Source: Gammaproteobacteria bacterium
GTDB lineage: Bacteria > Pseudomonadota > Gammaproteobacteria > HK1
Direction of reading: 5' to 3'
NCBI GenBank assembly: GCA_021773645.1
Contig: JAJFJU010000003.1
Location: 55,495-119,494 of the forward strand
Length of the DNA: 64,000 nt
The first letter of the stretch is position 1. The number at the start of each line of letters is the position of its first letter. The notes beneath the pieces were generated by a model. That model ran no database searches, had not been told where the DNA came from, and was given only the letters and a program-made list of their open reading frames with translations. The position numbers and the translations under genes are program-made. Shown piece by piece: positions 25,726 to 36,771 of the stretch.

Positions 25726-26459
25726 GGTGTGTCGCTACCAGCGGGTGTATCCAGGGCCTGCTGCTGTAGCTCCAGCAGTTCGCCGACACCCTTACGGGCC
25801 AGTCCCAGCATTTGTTCTAACTCGTCGCTACGGAAGGCATGTCCTTCGGCGGTGCCCTGGAGTTCGATGAAACCACCAGCCCCGTTCATTACCACGTTCA
25901 TATCGGTCTCGGCGGTACTATCCTCGGCGTAATCGAGATCCAGCACTGGCTGCCCATCGTGAATGCCGACGGAAATAGCAGCGAGTTGGCCATGGAGCGG
26001 GCTTTGGGTCAGGGCTTTATCGGCAATTAGCGAATTAATGGTATCCACCAGGGCCACATAGGCACCGGAGATCGCTGCTGTTCGGGTACCGCCGTCGGCT
26101 TGCAGCACATCGCAGTCGATGATGATGGTGCGATCCCCCAGTGCCCGTCGATCTACGATGGCGCGCAGCGAGCGGCCAATCAGGCGCTGGATCTCAAGCG
26201 TGCGTCCACCCTGTTTTCCCCTGGCGGCCTCGCGTTGACAACGCGAATGGGTGGCACCGGGTAGCATGCCATATTCGGCGGTCACCCAGCCCTCACCCTT
26301 GCCCCGCAAGAAACGCGGCACGCCTGATTCCACGCTGGCGGTACAAAGTACGCGGGTATTGCCAAATATGGCCAATACGGAGCCCTTGGGATGATCGGTA
26401 AAACCACGTTGAAAGCGGACGGAACGTAGTTCGTCGGGGGCTCGATTACTGGGGCGCAT
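25722..26459 (-). CDS. rph: Ribonuclease PH
   Basis: This 245-residue phosphorolytic exoribonuclease trims tRNA 3' ends. [68 protein letters not shown] and [16 protein letters not shown] are characteristic and full length. It begins the rph-rdgB-hemW unit; the divergent yicC gene lies 196 bases away. In that gap I see no clear promoter pair, although a stretch around 26600-26640 is AT-richer. Confidence 0.96.
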   Translation of the reverse strand: MRPSNRAPDELRSVRFQRGFTDHPKGSVLAIFGNTRVLCTASVESGVPRFLRGKGEGWVTAEYGMLPGATHSRCQREAARGKQGGRTLEIQRLIGRSLRAIVDRRALGDRTIIIDCDVLQADGGTRTAAISGAYVALVDTINSLIADKALTQSPLHGQLAAISVGIHDGQPVLDLDYAEDSTAETDMNVVMNGAGGFIELQGTAEGHAFRSDELEQMLGLARKGVGELLELQQQALDTPAGSDTP

Positions 26460-26655
26460 CTGGGTTTGTCTCCATTGGGAAAATTGCTAGTGGGCCGTCA
26501 TCTTGCTACTGATTGGGCGCAGATATTAAACCGCTAAGTATACCCTGTGACGGGTTGCCTATAGAGATCTTTGCCGTGGTGTCGGTCCGCACAGGAATGA
26601 TTGAAAATGTTATCTTTCGGCCTTCGTTTTTTAGCCGAACTAATGGATAGCTAGC

Positions 26656-27522
26656 ATGATTCAGAGCATGACCGCCTTCGCGCGGGAGGAAGCGCAGGGA
26701 GACTGGGGCAGCGTGGTGTGGGAACTGCGTGCACTCAATGCCCGCTATCTCGATCTATCGGTGCGCATACCGGAAGAATTTCGCAGTCTGGAGGCCGAGG
26801 TGCGTGCGATGGTGGGCAACTGCCTGCAGCGTGGCAAGGTGGAGTGTAATTTACGCTTTCGCTCCGCACCGGGTCAGGAGGGCGGGCTGGATGCCGATTT
26901 AGGGCTAGCTCGGGAGCTGGCGCGCATCAGCCGCGAAATTGATGGATTGCTTTACGACTCGGCGCGTATTAACTCCATGGATATCATGCGTTGGCCCGGG
27001 GTGGTGAGTAGCCGTCCACCGGATGTCAAGGTGGTTCACAGGGCGGTGCTGGATGCCTTGGCTGCGGGCCTAGTTGATTTGCGTGCGGCGCGGGCGCGTG
27101 AAGGTGAGAAAATTGAACAGATGATCCGCAGTCGTTGCGGTGAAATCCTGACTATTGTTAGCGAGATCCGCGAGAACTATCCTACCCTGATTGCCGAGCT
27201 GCGGGCCCGATTGAAGAAAAAGCTGACCGGACTCATCGCGGAGCTGGATGCGGGGCGGGTAGAGCAGGAGGTGGTATTACTCACCCAAAAGGCCGATGTG
27301 GCAGAGGAATTGGACCGCCTGGAGGCGCATGTGGTTGAGGTGGAAAAGATGCTGGGCCTATCCAAGCCTGTGGGTCGGCGTCTCGATTTCTTCATGCAGG
27401 AACTTAACCGTGAGGCTAATACTCTGGGGTCCAAATCCTGTGATCTCAAAATGACCCAGGCTGCGGTGGATCTCAAGGTGCTCATCGAGCAGATGCGGGA
27501 ACAGATTCAGAATGTCGAATAA
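26656..27522 (+). CDS. yicC: YicC family endoribonuclease-type protein
   Basis: This 288-residue protein matches YicC along its length: MIQSMTAFAREEA at the start, ELRALNARYLDLSVRIPEEFR, LTQKADVAEELDRLEAHV and the C-terminal GRRLDFFMQELNREANTLGSKS. YicC was linked to RNA degradation in E. coli. It lies 15 bases upstream of gmk, as in many gammaproteobacteria. Confidence 0.94.
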   Translation: MIQSMTAFAREEAQGDWGSVVWELRALNARYLDLSVRIPEEFRSLEAEVRAMVGNCLQRGKVECNLRFRSAPGQEGGLDADLGLARELARISREIDGLLYDSARINSMDIMRWPGVVSSRPPDVKVVHRAVLDALAAGLVDLRAARAREGEKIEQMIRSRCGEILTIVSEIRENYPTLIAELRARLKKKLTGLIAELDAGRVEQEVVLLTQKADVAEELDRLEAHVVEVEKMLGLSKPVGRRLDFFMQELNREANTLGSKSCDLKMTQAAVDLKVLIEQMREQIQNVE

Positions 27523-27537
27523 GGCGTAGAGGCGACA

Positions 27538-28185
27538 ATGAATAATCCGAAAGCAAGCGAGCAGGGGCCGCGCGGTAGTTTGTATGTGATTAGCGCTCCT
27601 TCGGGGGCAGGCAAGACCAGCCTGGTACGTGCCCTTGAGCGTGAAACAGAAAATCTGGTGGTCTCGGTCTCGCATACCACCCGTGCCTCGCGCGCCGGAG
27701 AGCGTGAGGGGGCGGATTACCATTTCACCAGCGAGGCCGATTTTCAGCTCATGCTTGATGATGGCGCCTTCCTGGAACATGCGGAGGTCTTTGATCATCA
27801 TTACGGCACCTCGCGACAATGGGTGCTGGACCGACTGGACGAAGCGCTGGATGTAATCCTGGAAATTGATTGGCAGGGGGCGCGGCAGATACACGCACAG
27901 TTAGCAGAAAGCGTGCGCATCATGATCCTCCCGCCCAGCCAGGCAGTGTTGGAAACCCGCTTACGCACCCGGGGTCAGGACTCAGAGCAGGTGGTGAGCC
28001 GCCGGATGGCGGGTGCAGTGGCGGAAATGTCCCATTATCGGGATTTTGATTATTTGGTGATCAACGATGATTTTGAGTATGCGCTGAAGGATTTACAGGC
28101 CATCATTCGGGCACGGCGAGTACGGCGGGAATTTCAATTGCCCGCTTGCGCAAACTTATTGAAGGGGCTTCTGGCAACAACGTAA
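27538..28185 (+). CDS. gmk: Guanylate kinase
   Basis: This 215-residue enzyme phosphorylates GMP to GDP. The P-loop is SAPSGAGKTSLVRAL. GMP-binding residues appear in VSVSHTTRASRAGEREGADYHF, and the DYLVINDDF segment and lid follow. It lies upstream of rpoZ and spoT, a grouping that joins GTP supply with ppGpp metabolism. Confidence 0.96.
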   Translation: MNNPKASEQGPRGSLYVISAPSGAGKTSLVRALERETENLVVSVSHTTRASRAGEREGADYHFTSEADFQLMLDDGAFLEHAEVFDHHYGTSRQWVLDRLDEALDVILEIDWQGARQIHAQLAESVRIMILPPSQAVLETRLRTRGQDSEQVVSRRMAGAVAEMSHYRDFDYLVINDDFEYALKDLQAIIRARRVRREFQLPACANLLKGLLATT

Positions 28186-28282
28186 GCAGTCGCGTAGAAT
28201 AACTCGGTTCAGAAACAGGCTTTTGTGCGGGGGCCTCGAGACAGGTTGCCCGTAGCCGTATGCGAATATCAGGAGGAGCCCC

Positions 28283-28567
28283 ATGGCTCGGGTCACTATA
28301 GAAGATTGTCTGGATAACATCGGTAACCGTTTCGACCTGGTTTTGGTCGCCGCCAAGCGCGCGCGCCAAATTGCCAATGGTGCCGAGGTGTTGGTAGACG
28401 AGGAAAACGACAAGCCCACGGTTATCGCACTACGCGAAATTGCCGAAGGTCTGGTGGATGCCGAATCCGTAGAACAGATCTTCATCGAGGTTGAAGACGA
28501 GGCCACTGGGGACGAAGCCGAAGAAAACGAGGCTGCTAAAGTTCCCGCCTCGGATGCTGTCAGCTAG
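28283..28567 (+). CDS. rpoZ: RNA polymerase omega subunit
   Basis: This 94-residue protein starts [33 protein letters not shown], the omega signature, and keeps [15 protein letters not shown]. An acidic tail follows. Omega helps assemble RNA polymerase and forms part of a ppGpp site. The ATG has a strong AGGAGG (about 28271-28276) upstream. Its end overlaps the spoT start by 14 bases. Confidence 0.96.
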   Translation: MARVTIEDCLDNIGNRFDLVLVAAKRARQIANGAEVLVDEENDKPTVIALREIAEGLVDAESVEQIFIEVEDEATGDEAEENEAAKVPASDAVS

Positions 28568-30716
28568 ACCCAGTGTTATCGCGGCTGAGGCGCGCCTGCT
28601 CTTTGAGCTAAGCGATCTCTGCAAGGCCGCTCGCAAATACCTGGGCCGGGACGCGGTCCGGGAGATCCGGCGCGCCTATCACTATGGCGCCAAGGCCCAT
28701 GCCGGACAGTACCGTGTCTCCGGTGCCCCCTACATATCCCACCCCTTGGCAGTGGCCCGCATCCTGATAGAGATGCGCCTGGATGTGGAAAGCATTGTGG
28801 CGGCGTTGCTGCACGATGTCATCGAAGATACCGCGGTAGAAAAAGACGAACTGGCGGCAGAATTTAGCGAGGAAGTCGCGGAATTGGTCGACGGGGTCAG
28901 CAAACTGGCCCATATCCGCTTTGATAGTCGTGCTGAGGCGCAGGCGGAAAACATCCGCAAAATGTTTCTCGCCATGGCTCGTGATATCCGCGTCATTCTG
29001 GTCAAACTGGCCGATCGTACTCACAACATGCGTACCCTCGGGGCATTACGGCTAGAAAAACGCCGCAAGATCGCCTACGAAACCCTTGAGATCTATGCTC
29101 CCATCGCCAATCGACTGGGGCTTCATGGCATCTGTCTGGAGCTGGAGGATCTCGGCTTTTCAACCCTCTATCCACAGCGCGCTCGTGCCCTTACCGCGGC
29201 ACTGAAGAAGGGCCGTGGTCATCGCAAGCAGGTGGTTAAGAAGATCGAGACCAGCCTGAAGCGTCGCCTGCGCCAGGAGGAACTGGCGGCCGAGACCAGT
29301 GGTCGCGAGAAGCATCTTTTTAGCCTGTACAAAAAGATGCGTGACAAGCGTCTACCCTTTGCCGAGGTCATGGACGTTCACGCCTTCCGCATTATCGTAG
29401 AGACCCCGGATGAGTGTTATCGGGTGCTGGGGGTGGTTCACAATCTTTACAAGCCAATCCCCGGTAAGTTCAAGGATTATATCGCTAGTCCCAAAGCCAA
29501 CGGCTACCAGTCCTTGCATACCGCGCTTTTTAGTCCCTTTGGAGGGCCCTTGGAGGTGCAGATTCGTACCCGGGATATGCACGATGTCGCGGAGGCTGGT
29601 ATTGCAGCGCACTGGCTCTATAAAGATGAGCATACCGCCAGCTCAGCGGCCCAGAAGCGTGCTCGCGATTGGTTGCGCAGGCTATTGGAAACGCAAGAGG
29701 GGGCTGGTAACTCCATTGAGTTCATTGAGAACGTCAAGGTGGACCTATTTCCAGACGAGGTTTATGTGTTTACCCCGGCGGGCAAGATCATGGAGCTCCC
29801 CCGCGGGGCAACCGTGGTGGATTTTGCCTACGCGGTGCATACCGACGTGGGCAATACCTGTGTTGCGGCCAAGGTGGATCGGCACCACGCTCCCCTGCGC
29901 GCGGTGCTGGAAACCGGTCAGGCCGTGGAAATCGTGACTGCGGATTGGGGTAGTCCTCATCCCAATTGGCTGAACTATGTGGTTACCGCCAAGGCCAGAA
30001 CCCACATACGTTCGGCGCTGAAAAATATGCGCGAGGGTGAAGCGGGTGAATTGGGTAAGCGCTTGCTCAATCAGGCGTTGGCTACCCAGTCACGCTCGTT
30101 GGCACAGGTTCCGCAAGCGCACCTGGACCAGCTGCTGAAGGAAACCGGCTCTGCCAGCCTGGAGGCGCTGTTTGATGATATCGGCATGGGTGAACGCATG
30201 GCCCCTCTGGTTGCGCGCCGGCTCACCGACCTCTCCGGCTATGCCGCGGTGGATAGTAATCGCGATGGTGAGCGACCACTGGTTATCAAGGGTACCGAGG
30301 GCATGGTGGTGCGTTTTGCCAAATGCTGCCGGCCGATTCCAGGAGATGACATACTTGGCTTCGCTAGTGCCGGTCGCGGTATCGTGATTCACCGTCAAGG
30401 CTGCAATAATCTGAGCGAGCTGATGAACCGCCGGGAACGCTGGATCGAGGTCGAGTGGGCCCCGGATTTGGATAGTGTCTTTCGAGTTGACATCCGTGTG
30501 GTGGTAGAAAATCGCCGCGGTGTATTGGCCTCGGTGGCCTCGTCTATTTCGGCGACTGATGCCAACATCGACAATGTCGATATCCAGGAACGCGAGGGTC
30601 AGCATTCCTCGCTACTCTTCGGGATTGAGGTCAGGGATCGGGTACACCTGGCGCGCACCATGCGAGCAGTGCATAGAATGCCTAGCGTGGTACGGCTAGC
30701 CCGGATCGACGCATAA
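28554..30716 (+). CDS. spoT: Bifunctional (p)ppGpp synthase/hydrolase SpoT
   Basis: This 720-residue RelA/SpoT protein has an N-terminal hydrolase domain with the HD motif (LLHDVIEDT, around 87-93) and [10 protein letters not shown]. The synthetase domain contains [11 protein letters not shown] and [19 protein letters not shown] domain ([31 protein letters not shown]), a zinc-finger region ([16 protein letters not shown]) and a C-terminal ACT domain follow. The intact HD motif suggests active hydrolase. The ATG at 28554 lies inside rpoZ; the longer frame upstream is the rpoZ shadow. Confidence 0.95.
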   Translation: MLSARPSVIAAEARLLFELSDLCKAARKYLGRDAVREIRRAYHYGAKAHAGQYRVSGAPYISHPLAVARILIEMRLDVESIVAALLHDVIEDTAVEKDELAAEFSEEVAELVDGVSKLAHIRFDSRAEAQAENIRKMFLAMARDIRVILVKLADRTHNMRTLGALRLEKRRKIAYETLEIYAPIANRLGLHGICLELEDLGFSTLYPQRARALTAALKKGRGHRKQVVKKIETSLKRRLRQEELAAETSGREKHLFSLYKKMRDKRLPFAEVMDVHAFRIIVETPDECYRVLGVVHNLYKPIPGKFKDYIASPKANGYQSLHTALFSPFGGPLEVQIRTRDMHDVAEAGIAAHWLYKDEHTASSAAQKRARDWLRRLLETQEGAGNSIEFIENVKVDLFPDEVYVFTPAGKIMELPRGATVVDFAYAVHTDVGNTCVAAKVDRHHAPLRAVLETGQAVEIVTADWGSPHPNWLNYVVTAKARTHIRSALKNMREGEAGELGKRLLNQALATQSRSLAQVPQAHLDQLLKETGSASLEALFDDIGMGERMAPLVARRLTDLSGYAAVDSNRDGERPLVIKGTEGMVVRFAKCCRPIPGDDILGFASAGRGIVIHRQGCNNLSELMNRRERWIEVEWAPDLDSVFRVDIRVVVENRRGVLASVASSISATDANIDNVDIQEREGQHSSLLFGIEVRDRVHLARTMRAVHRMPSVVRLARIDA

Positions 30717-30740
30717 TCCAACCATATTTCGGACTACAGC

Positions 30741-31124
30741 ATGAAAAAAATCATTGAAACCTCTCACGCACCCCAGGCTATTGGCACCTATTCCCAGGCG
30801 GTGCAGGTAGGCGATACGGTTTATCTTTCCGGGCAGATTCCGTTGCAGGCGGAGACTATGGAGATCGCCCCCGGTGATATCCGTGAACATATCCATCAGG
30901 TGTTTCGTAATCTTTTGGCCGTCGCTGAGGCTGCGGGTGGGAGCTTGGCCGATATCGTTAAACTCAACGTCTACCTCACCAGTCTGGAGGATTTTCCGGT
31001 GGTCAACGAGGTGATGGCTGAATATTTTCAATCGCCCTACCCGGCCCGTGCTGCCGTCGGCGTTGCCGCTCTGCCCAAGGGTGTGGGGGTGGAAATGGAT
31101 GCGGTAATGGTGCTTGGCGACTAG
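30741..31124 (+). CDS. ridA: RidA family enamine/imine deaminase
   Basis: This 127-residue protein hydrolyses reactive 2-aminoacrylate-type enamines formed by PLP enzymes. Typical segments are [26 protein letters not shown], the catalytic arginine in [23 protein letters not shown], and [13 protein letters not shown]. It sits between spoT and recG, the common gammaproteobacterial order. Confidence 0.95.
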   Translation: MKKIIETSHAPQAIGTYSQAVQVGDTVYLSGQIPLQAETMEIAPGDIREHIHQVFRNLLAVAEAAGGSLADIVKLNVYLTSLEDFPVVNEVMAEYFQSPYPARAAVGVAALPKGVGVEMDAVMVLGD

Positions 31125-33240
31125 CCCGCCTCACTCTGGCTTGGCTCATGGCGGCACTCGTGGAGCCTTGGGTAATTGCCTTGTCACCGAACTAAAGGGC
31201 GTGGGCGCGCGTCTTGCCGAGCGCCTTGAACGGCTCGGCATTAGCAGCATTCAGGAGCTGCTCTTTCACCTGCCCCAACGTTATCAGGATCGCACTCAAC
31301 TGACCGCTATCGGTAGCCTGCAGCCGGGCACCCAGGCTGTCATTGCTGCGGAGATCGGGCTAGCGCAGATTCGTTATGGACGCCGACGCTCGCTGCTCTG
31401 CCTAGTGAGTGATGGTACCGGTAAGCTCACCTTGCGTTTTTTCCATTTCGGCGGCGCGCAACAACGCGCATTCGCTGCCGGTTGCCGGATACTCTGCTTT
31501 GGTGAGGTGCGCGCGGGTCCTGCTGGCATGGAGATGGTCCATCCCGAGTATCAGTTGTTGGATACGGATGAAGAGCCCGCACTGGAACAAAGCCTGACAC
31601 CCATCTATCCCACCACCGAGGGCCTGGGGCAAGCGCGCCTACGAAAATTGAGTTTGGCGGCTTTGGAGCGGCTCGAAGGTGGATGTAGATTGAATGATTA
31701 TCTCCCTGCACCGGTACGGGAAAAACTCGATTTCCCGCCGCTGGATGTGGCCCTGCGTAGCCTCCATCGACCCTCTCCGGGTTTACCCTTGAATGCCCTC
31801 GAGCAGTCAGATTATCCGCCGCGGCTGCGCTTGGTTTTTGAGGAGTTGCTTGCCCATCATCTAAGTCTACGATTACTGAGGCGGCGTTTTACTGACAGCC
31901 TGGCACCGGCATTGGTGGCCACTGGAAAGCTCATCCCATCATTTCTGGGGCGCTTGGAATTTTCTCTCACCAATGCTCAGCAGCGGGTGGTGGCGGAACT
32001 ATCCACGGATCTCGCCGCCGAGCATCCCATGCACCGATTGGTGCAGGGTGATGTGGGTTCAGGCAAGACCGTGGTGGCAGCCTTGGCCGCGCTCCAGGCC
32101 ATTGAAGCGGGCTTCCAGGTGGCTATCATGGCACCTACGGAGTTGCTGGCAGAGCAGCATTTCAACTGTTTCCAGGCTTGGTTCCAACCACTCGCCATTG
32201 AATGCAGCTGGTTAACCGGCAAGCTCAAGGCCAAGGCGCGACGAGAAACCCTGAAGGCGATTTCCAGCGGTACGGCGCAGTTGCTGGTGGGCACCCACGC
32301 GGTGTTCCAGGAGGAGGTGAAATTTTCCCGTCTTGGCTTGGTGGTAATAGACGAGCAGCATCGTTTCGGTGTCCATCAGCGCCTTGCCCTACGCAATAAA
32401 GGCGTCAGCGAGGGCGTCCGGCCGCACCAGATGGTAATGACCGCCACCCCCATTCCCCGCACTCTGGCCATGGCCGCCTACGCGGATCTGGATACCTCAA
32501 CAATTGACGAGTTACCACCTGGGCGCCAGCCGATCGAGACCGCCATTGTTTCCGACCGTCGGCGTGATGAGGTTGTCGAGCGCATTGCCCGTGCCTGTGC
32601 CGCTGGGCAGCAGGCTTATTGGGTGTGTCCGTTGATTGACGAGTCCGAGCTGCTGCAGTGTCGCGCCGCAGCGGAGACCGCTGAGACCCTCACCGGTGCC
32701 CTGCCCGAGGTGCGTGTCGGCCTGGTCCACGGGCGCATGAAAAAACCCGATCGGGACCGCACAATGGCGGCCTTCAAGGCGGGAGAAATTGATCTGTTGG
32801 TGGCCACCACGGTCATTGAGGTGGGGGTAGACGTGCCCAACGCCAGCCTGATGATAGTCGACAATGCCGAGCGTCTGGGGCTGGCTCAGTTGCATCAACT
32901 GCGCGGGCGAGTGGGGCGTGGTGAGCGCCAGAGTGTCTGTGTATTGCTTTATCGCAGCCCGTTGTCGGCCAATGCGCGCTCACGTTTACAGGTGTTGCGT
33001 GCCAGCAATGATGGCTTTGAAATTGCCCAACGCGATCTCGAATTACGTGGTCCCGGCGAGGTGTTAGGGACACGCCAAACTGGTGCTATGCAATTTCGCA
33101 TTGCCGATATCATGCGTGATCAGGCTTTGTTACCGCAGGTGGAAAAAGTGGCGGAGGAAATGTTGCAGCAATGGCCGGATCAGGTGCCGCCATTGGTCCG
33201 TCGCTGGGTGGGTGGCGGGGTACACTATGCCGATGTTTAG
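31114..33240 (+). CDS. recG: ATP-dependent DNA helicase RecG
   Basis: This is about a 700-residue helicase that remodels stalled replication forks and branched DNA. The N-terminal wedge domain ([37 protein letters not shown]) precedes the motor. Helicase motif I is [16 protein letters not shown], motif [13 protein letters not shown], motif [35 protein letters not shown] and the TRG-like end follow. The start is uncertain: the frame opens with a TTG inside ridA at 31114, and TTG codons at about 31141 or 31171 are equally possible; there is no ATG before the conserved part. Confidence 0.94.
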   Translation: MATSPPHSGLAHGGTRGALGNCLVTELKGVGARLAERLERLGISSIQELLFHLPQRYQDRTQLTAIGSLQPGTQAVIAAEIGLAQIRYGRRRSLLCLVSDGTGKLTLRFFHFGGAQQRAFAAGCRILCFGEVRAGPAGMEMVHPEYQLLDTDEEPALEQSLTPIYPTTEGLGQARLRKLSLAALERLEGGCRLNDYLPAPVREKLDFPPLDVALRSLHRPSPGLPLNALEQSDYPPRLRLVFEELLAHHLSLRLLRRRFTDSLAPALVATGKLIPSFLGRLEFSLTNAQQRVVAELSTDLAAEHPMHRLVQGDVGSGKTVVAALAALQAIEAGFQVAIMAPTELLAEQHFNCFQAWFQPLAIECSWLTGKLKAKARRETLKAISSGTAQLLVGTHAVFQEEVKFSRLGLVVIDEQHRFGVHQRLALRNKGVSEGVRPHQMVMTATPIPRTLAMAAYADLDTSTIDELPPGRQPIETAIVSDRRRDEVVERIARACAAGQQAYWVCPLIDESELLQCRAAAETAETLTGALPEVRVGLVHGRMKKPDRDRTMAAFKAGEIDLLVATTVIEVGVDVPNASLMIVDNAERLGLAQLHQLRGRVGRGERQSVCVLLYRSPLSANARSRLQVLRASNDGFEIAQRDLELRGPGEVLGTRQTGAMQFRIADIMRDQALLPQVEKVAEEMLQQWPDQVPPLVRRWVGGGVHYADV

Positions 33241-33255
33241 CCCACTAAAAACACC

Positions 33256-33819
33256 ATGAAGATGGACCCTAGATGGCTGCCACATAAGGATTTTATACGT
33301 CCAGCGGTGCCGCTACCGCTACGTCCCTGGTTATTTGAAGAGGGCTCTCTGACCCAGTGTTTGGAGCGTCTGTGTCAGGACCAGGTACACGTCCAACTGC
33401 TGGGGCAGCACTGGGAGTATCCGCTGGCGGACGAGGCCATGGCATTGACCATGAGGCCCGGCGCGCGCGCGCTGGTGCGGCGGGTGCTGCTGTGTAGCGG
33501 TAAACAAGCGCTGATCTTTGCCCGCAGCGTAATCCCGGAGGATAGTTTGCGAGGTGGCGGTAAGCGGCTGGGCCATCTCGGCACCCGTTCTCTCGGTAGT
33601 TTGCTGTTTAGCGATCATTCTTATCACCGAGGCGGGATCCAATATGCCCGTTTGCGCCATAGCCATCGGCTCTTTGGGCAGGCTACCCGCCATCTGGATG
33701 GTGCCCCGGGGCTGTTATGGGGACGCCGCTCGATATTCCATCGCCGTAGCCAGGCATTGCTGGTGCACGAGGTATTTCTGCCACAGCTGGGCTTGGTGGC
33801 AAGCGGCAAGGGGGCATGA
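33256..33819 (+). CDS. ubiC: Chorismate lyase
   Basis: This 187-residue protein matches UbiC, which converts chorismate to 4-hydroxybenzoate and pyruvate, the first step of ubiquinone synthesis. Family segments visible are [59 protein letters not shown] and [22 protein letters not shown]. It overlaps ubiA by 4 bases, and UbiA uses its product. Confidence 0.93.
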   Translation: MKMDPRWLPHKDFIRPAVPLPLRPWLFEEGSLTQCLERLCQDQVHVQLLGQHWEYPLADEAMALTMRPGARALVRRVLLCSGKQALIFARSVIPEDSLRGGGKRLGHLGTRSLGSLLFSDHSYHRGGIQYARLRHSHRLFGQATRHLDGAPGLLWGRRSIFHRRSQALLVHEVFLPQLGLVASGKGA

Positions 33820-34688
33820 TGGATTGGGCGATGCTGCGGCAGCGGGGCCGGCAATATGCCTTGTTGATGCGTCTCGATCGGCCTATCGGTATCTTGCTAT
33901 TACTGTGGCCGACCCTGTGGGCATTGTGGATTGCTGGCGAAGGGCGGCCCGATGGCGGTGTCTGCGCAGTGTTCGTGTTGGGCGTTATTCTCATGCGTTC
34001 CGCCGGCTGTGTGATCAACGATTGGGCGGATCGGGATATCGATCCTCATGTGGAGCGCACTCGCGATCGGCCACTAGCCTCAGGGCAGGTATCGAGCCGA
34101 GAGGCACTCATCTTGTTTGCAACGCTATGCCTGCTGGCCTTTGGTCTGGTGTTGTTTATGAATGGCCTGACCGTGCTGCTTTCATTGGTGGCGGTGGTGC
34201 TGGCGGCCAGTTATCCCTTCGCCAAGCGTTATACCTATCTGCCCCAGGCTCATTTGGGCATGGCCTTTGGTTGGGCGGTACCTATGGCCTTCGCCGCCCA
34301 GACCGGCAGCGTACCAGTAGTCGCCTGGTTGCTATGGATTACCGTGGTGGTTTGGGCGGTGGCCTATGACACGCTGTACGCAATGATGGACCGCGAGGAC
34401 GATATCCGTATCGGGGTCAAATCCACCGCCATACTTTTCGGTGATGCCGATCGGATAATCATTGGTTTGCTGCAGTTAACGGTACTGCTCGCCTTGTTGC
34501 TGGTAGGACAGCGTGCGGCGCTTGGGAGCTGGTATATCACCAGCCTAGTGCTCGGTGCCGGCCTGTTTGCTTACCAGCAATACCTGATTCGTGAACGTGC
34601 GGGAGCTGCCTGCTTTCGCGCTTTTTTCAACAACAATTACTTTGGGGCGGTGGTATTTTTCGGCCTATTGCTCCATTACAGGCTATGA
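33816..34688 (+). CDS. ubiA: 4-Hydroxybenzoate polyprenyltransferase
   Basis: This 290-residue inner-membrane prenyltransferase attaches the polyprenyl tail to 4-hydroxybenzoate. The first Asp-rich motif is [23 protein letters not shown] and the second appears as [22 protein letters not shown]. About eight hydrophobic helices surround them. It starts at the ubiC stop and its own stop overlaps the M14 peptidase start, so recG-ubiC-ubiA-peptidase is probably one unit. Confidence 0.95.
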   Translation: MMDWAMLRQRGRQYALLMRLDRPIGILLLLWPTLWALWIAGEGRPDGGVCAVFVLGVILMRSAGCVINDWADRDIDPHVERTRDRPLASGQVSSREALILFATLCLLAFGLVLFMNGLTVLLSLVAVVLAASYPFAKRYTYLPQAHLGMAFGWAVPMAFAAQTGSVPVVAWLLWITVVVWAVAYDTLYAMMDREDDIRIGVKSTAILFGDADRIIIGLLQLTVLLALLLVGQRAALGSWYITSLVLGAGLFAYQQYLIRERAGAACFRAFFNNNYFGAVVFFGLLLHYRL

Positions 34689-35557
34689 GCATAATCACCC
34701 TTCCACGGGCGTTTATGCTGGTCTTGCTGGTGCTATGCGGGCCGGCGGATGCGGCACCCTCACCTGATCTGGTTCGTGAGACTTGTGGCCGTATTGCGCG
34801 CAAGCTGGCGAGCGTGGGTTTGCGGGAATGCCTGGCTCGTGGGCTGCAAGCCAGCGGTGCCCTTTCGGTCCAGGGAACGCCGATCTTGGTGCGTGAATTT
34901 TCTCCTATAGCGGGGCGTCGCCCGTTGGCTCGGGTGCTGGTGGTGGGTGGGATCCACGGCGACGAATATGCCTCGGTCAGCATCGTCTTCAAATGGTTAC
35001 GAATTCTTCAGCGCCATCACAGCGGGCGCTTCCACTGGCGGGTGGCACCGTTGATGAACCCCGATGGTTTGTTGCGGCGAAAATCGCAGCGGGTTAACGC
35101 CAAGGGGGTGGATTTGAATCGAAACTTTCCGACTCCCGATTGGCATGCGGAAAGTGCGCGTTATTGGCAGCGTACCGGTCGCAATCCCCGCCGTTATCCG
35201 GGACCTACCTCCCTGAGCGAGCCGGAGAGTCGCTGGCTCGCGAGTGAGATCCGAGGCTTCCGACCCGATGCCATACTGGCCATTCATGCCCCTTACGGGA
35301 TCGTGGATTTTGATGGACCACCGTTGGCACCCAAGCGACTGGGTGGTCTGTATCTAAAGTTATTGGGGATCTATCCAGGCTCGTTGGGGAATTATGCCGG
35401 GGTGCAGGGGCAGATTCCGGTGGTGACGGTGGAATTGCCCCATGCGGGGATCATGCCGAAGCCACGGGAGGTGCGGCGTATCTGGAGTGATGCGGTGAAT
35501 TGGCTGTTTAAACGCTTTCCTGATCGGGCGCTTCAGCGCACCGCGCGAGTGCCTTAA
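34685..35557 (+). CDS. Exported M14-family zinc carboxypeptidase (murein peptide type)
   Basis: This 290-residue protein has a signal peptide ([16 protein letters not shown]) and an M14 zinc peptidase domain. Metal ligands are H91 and E94 in [12 protein letters not shown] and probably H201 in LAIHAPYG. The DLNRNFP motif lies at 143-149 and the catalytic Glu is E250 in VTVELPHAG. Related periplasmic enzymes (MpaA, Csd4 types) trim peptidoglycan peptides. An L,D-transpeptidase gene is convergent 15 bases away, so a cell-wall role is likely though inferred. Confidence 0.85.
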   Translation: MSIITLPRAFMLVLLVLCGPADAAPSPDLVRETCGRIARKLASVGLRECLARGLQASGALSVQGTPILVREFSPIAGRRPLARVLVVGGIHGDEYASVSIVFKWLRILQRHHSGRFHWRVAPLMNPDGLLRRKSQRVNAKGVDLNRNFPTPDWHAESARYWQRTGRNPRRYPGPTSLSEPESRWLASEIRGFRPDAILAIHAPYGIVDFDGPPLAPKRLGGLYLKLLGIYPGSLGNYAGVQGQIPVVTVELPHAGIMPKPREVRRIWSDAVNWLFKRFPDRALQRTARVP

Positions 35558-35571
35558 TCCAGGACGTATGC

Positions 35572-36771
35572 TTACCCTTTGCCTTCGTAAATAATGCGCC
35601 AGATTCCATCTGCTTCCAGTCGCCAATACTGACGCTTACGCATCTGGCCGTGATAGTTATTGCTGCGGTAATCCTGTTCAAAATTAACCACTAGCAGATT
35701 GGATTCACCAGGATAGGCAAAGATGCTGAGCTTGCGAACACCGACCTCAATAAAGTGCTTGTTACGGTTAACCTGGGCCTTTTGCTCTACCCAGCTTTGA
35801 TAATCGAGCCTGCCGCTACGGAAATTGCGTGAGTAATGGCCCGTATAAGCAGTCAGATCCCGGCTTTGCCAGTCTTTCCTCCAGCGTTCCAAATTGGCCA
35901 CAAAGTCGGCTGTTTTTTCCTCAATAACCGTCGGTTTTTGCCATTGGATGGCAGGGCTGATGAGCACGGGCGTATTGCTCATATCGGTTCGGCCCCAAAG
36001 GGATTTGAGGTCTTCATTGGCGATGGCGACACAGCCATCACTGGCGCGTGGGGCACGGCTAAAGGTATCGGAGGGGACGCCGTGCAGCCAGATGCCAGAG
36101 CCAGTACGGGCCTGTAAACGGTCCCATTCATTCGGGTAGTTCACCGGAAAAGCACCGGCACCGTAGCGATCCGGTAATTGCTTGCCATCGATGCGGCCGT
36201 TGACGAAGTACACCCCGATGGGCGTTTTGCGGTCGCCTTCACGCAGTTTTCGCATGCCATTTTTGCCGATGGTGGCGTAATAATCCTCGGTTAACTGGAG
36301 TCTTCCCTCACGCCGCTCAAAAAGAAACAGACGGGCGCTTTCCACGTCTACCATCAATACCCGTGGCAGATCCTCAGAAAGTTGCCACAGGGCCTCGGGC
36401 AGGGTTCCCGGTGGCGGTTGGAAGCGGTGATGTTTCAGGCGTACCCGGGCCTCGGCACGGAGATTGGAAATCTGTTCGCTGGATGCCCGGGAGATATTTC
36501 CTAGATCATGGATAGGCCCTGCTTTGGCCAACAGCAGATCGGCGTATACCAGTTGTGCCAGACGAAATTTCGGATTGCGCTGTACCAGGGTTTCGATTTG
36601 GCCGAGGGCGTGGTCGATACGATGATCTCCCACCTCGTTGAAGGTGGAGATGAGTAGATCTTCATCGGCGTGACTGCTGGTCGTGATGCTCGGTGCTTCA
36701 GCTAAGACCGTGAGTGACAGCAGGCATAGCAGCAGTATGGAGAGCTGGGCAGCCCGGGTTTTGGTGTTCAC
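35572..36771 (-). CDS. L,D-transpeptidase (YkuD) with Cds6/NTF2-like C-terminal domain
   Basis: This 399-residue exported protein has a signal peptide (LSILLLCLLSLTVLAEA), a helical N-terminal region to about residue 130, a YkuD catalytic domain (137-275) and a C-terminal NTF2-like domain (about 286-399). The active site is H230 and G231 (GIWLHGVPSD) with S244 and C247 (RASDGCVAI). YkuD enzymes form 3-3 crosslinks or trim peptidoglycan peptides; Helicobacter Csd6, with a similar layout, acts in cell shape. The start overlaps the upstream TPR gene, which carries a homologous C-terminal domain. Confidence 0.92.
   Translation of the reverse strand: MNTKTRAAQLSILLLCLLSLTVLAEAPSITTSSHADEDLLISTFNEVGDHRIDHALGQIETLVQRNPKFRLAQLVYADLLLAKAGPIHDLGNISRASSEQISNLRAEARVRLKHHRFQPPPGTLPEALWQLSEDLPRVLMVDVESARLFLFERREGRLQLTEDYYATIGKNGMRKLREGDRKTPIGVYFVNGRIDGKQLPDRYGAGAFPVNYPNEWDRLQARTGSGIWLHGVPSDTFSRAPRASDGCVAIANEDLKSLWGRTDMSNTPVLISPAIQWQKPTVIEEKTADFVANLERWRKDWQSRDLTAYTGHYSRNFRSGRLDYQSWVEQKAQVNRNKHFIEVGVRKLSIFAYPGESNLLVVNFEQDYRSNNYHGQMRKRQYWRLEADGIWRIIYEGKG

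Noticed and set aside
28491..28553. Upstream extension of spoT inside rpoZ
   Set aside because: These codons are the shadow of the rpoZ tail; SpoT homology begins shortly after ATG 28554.
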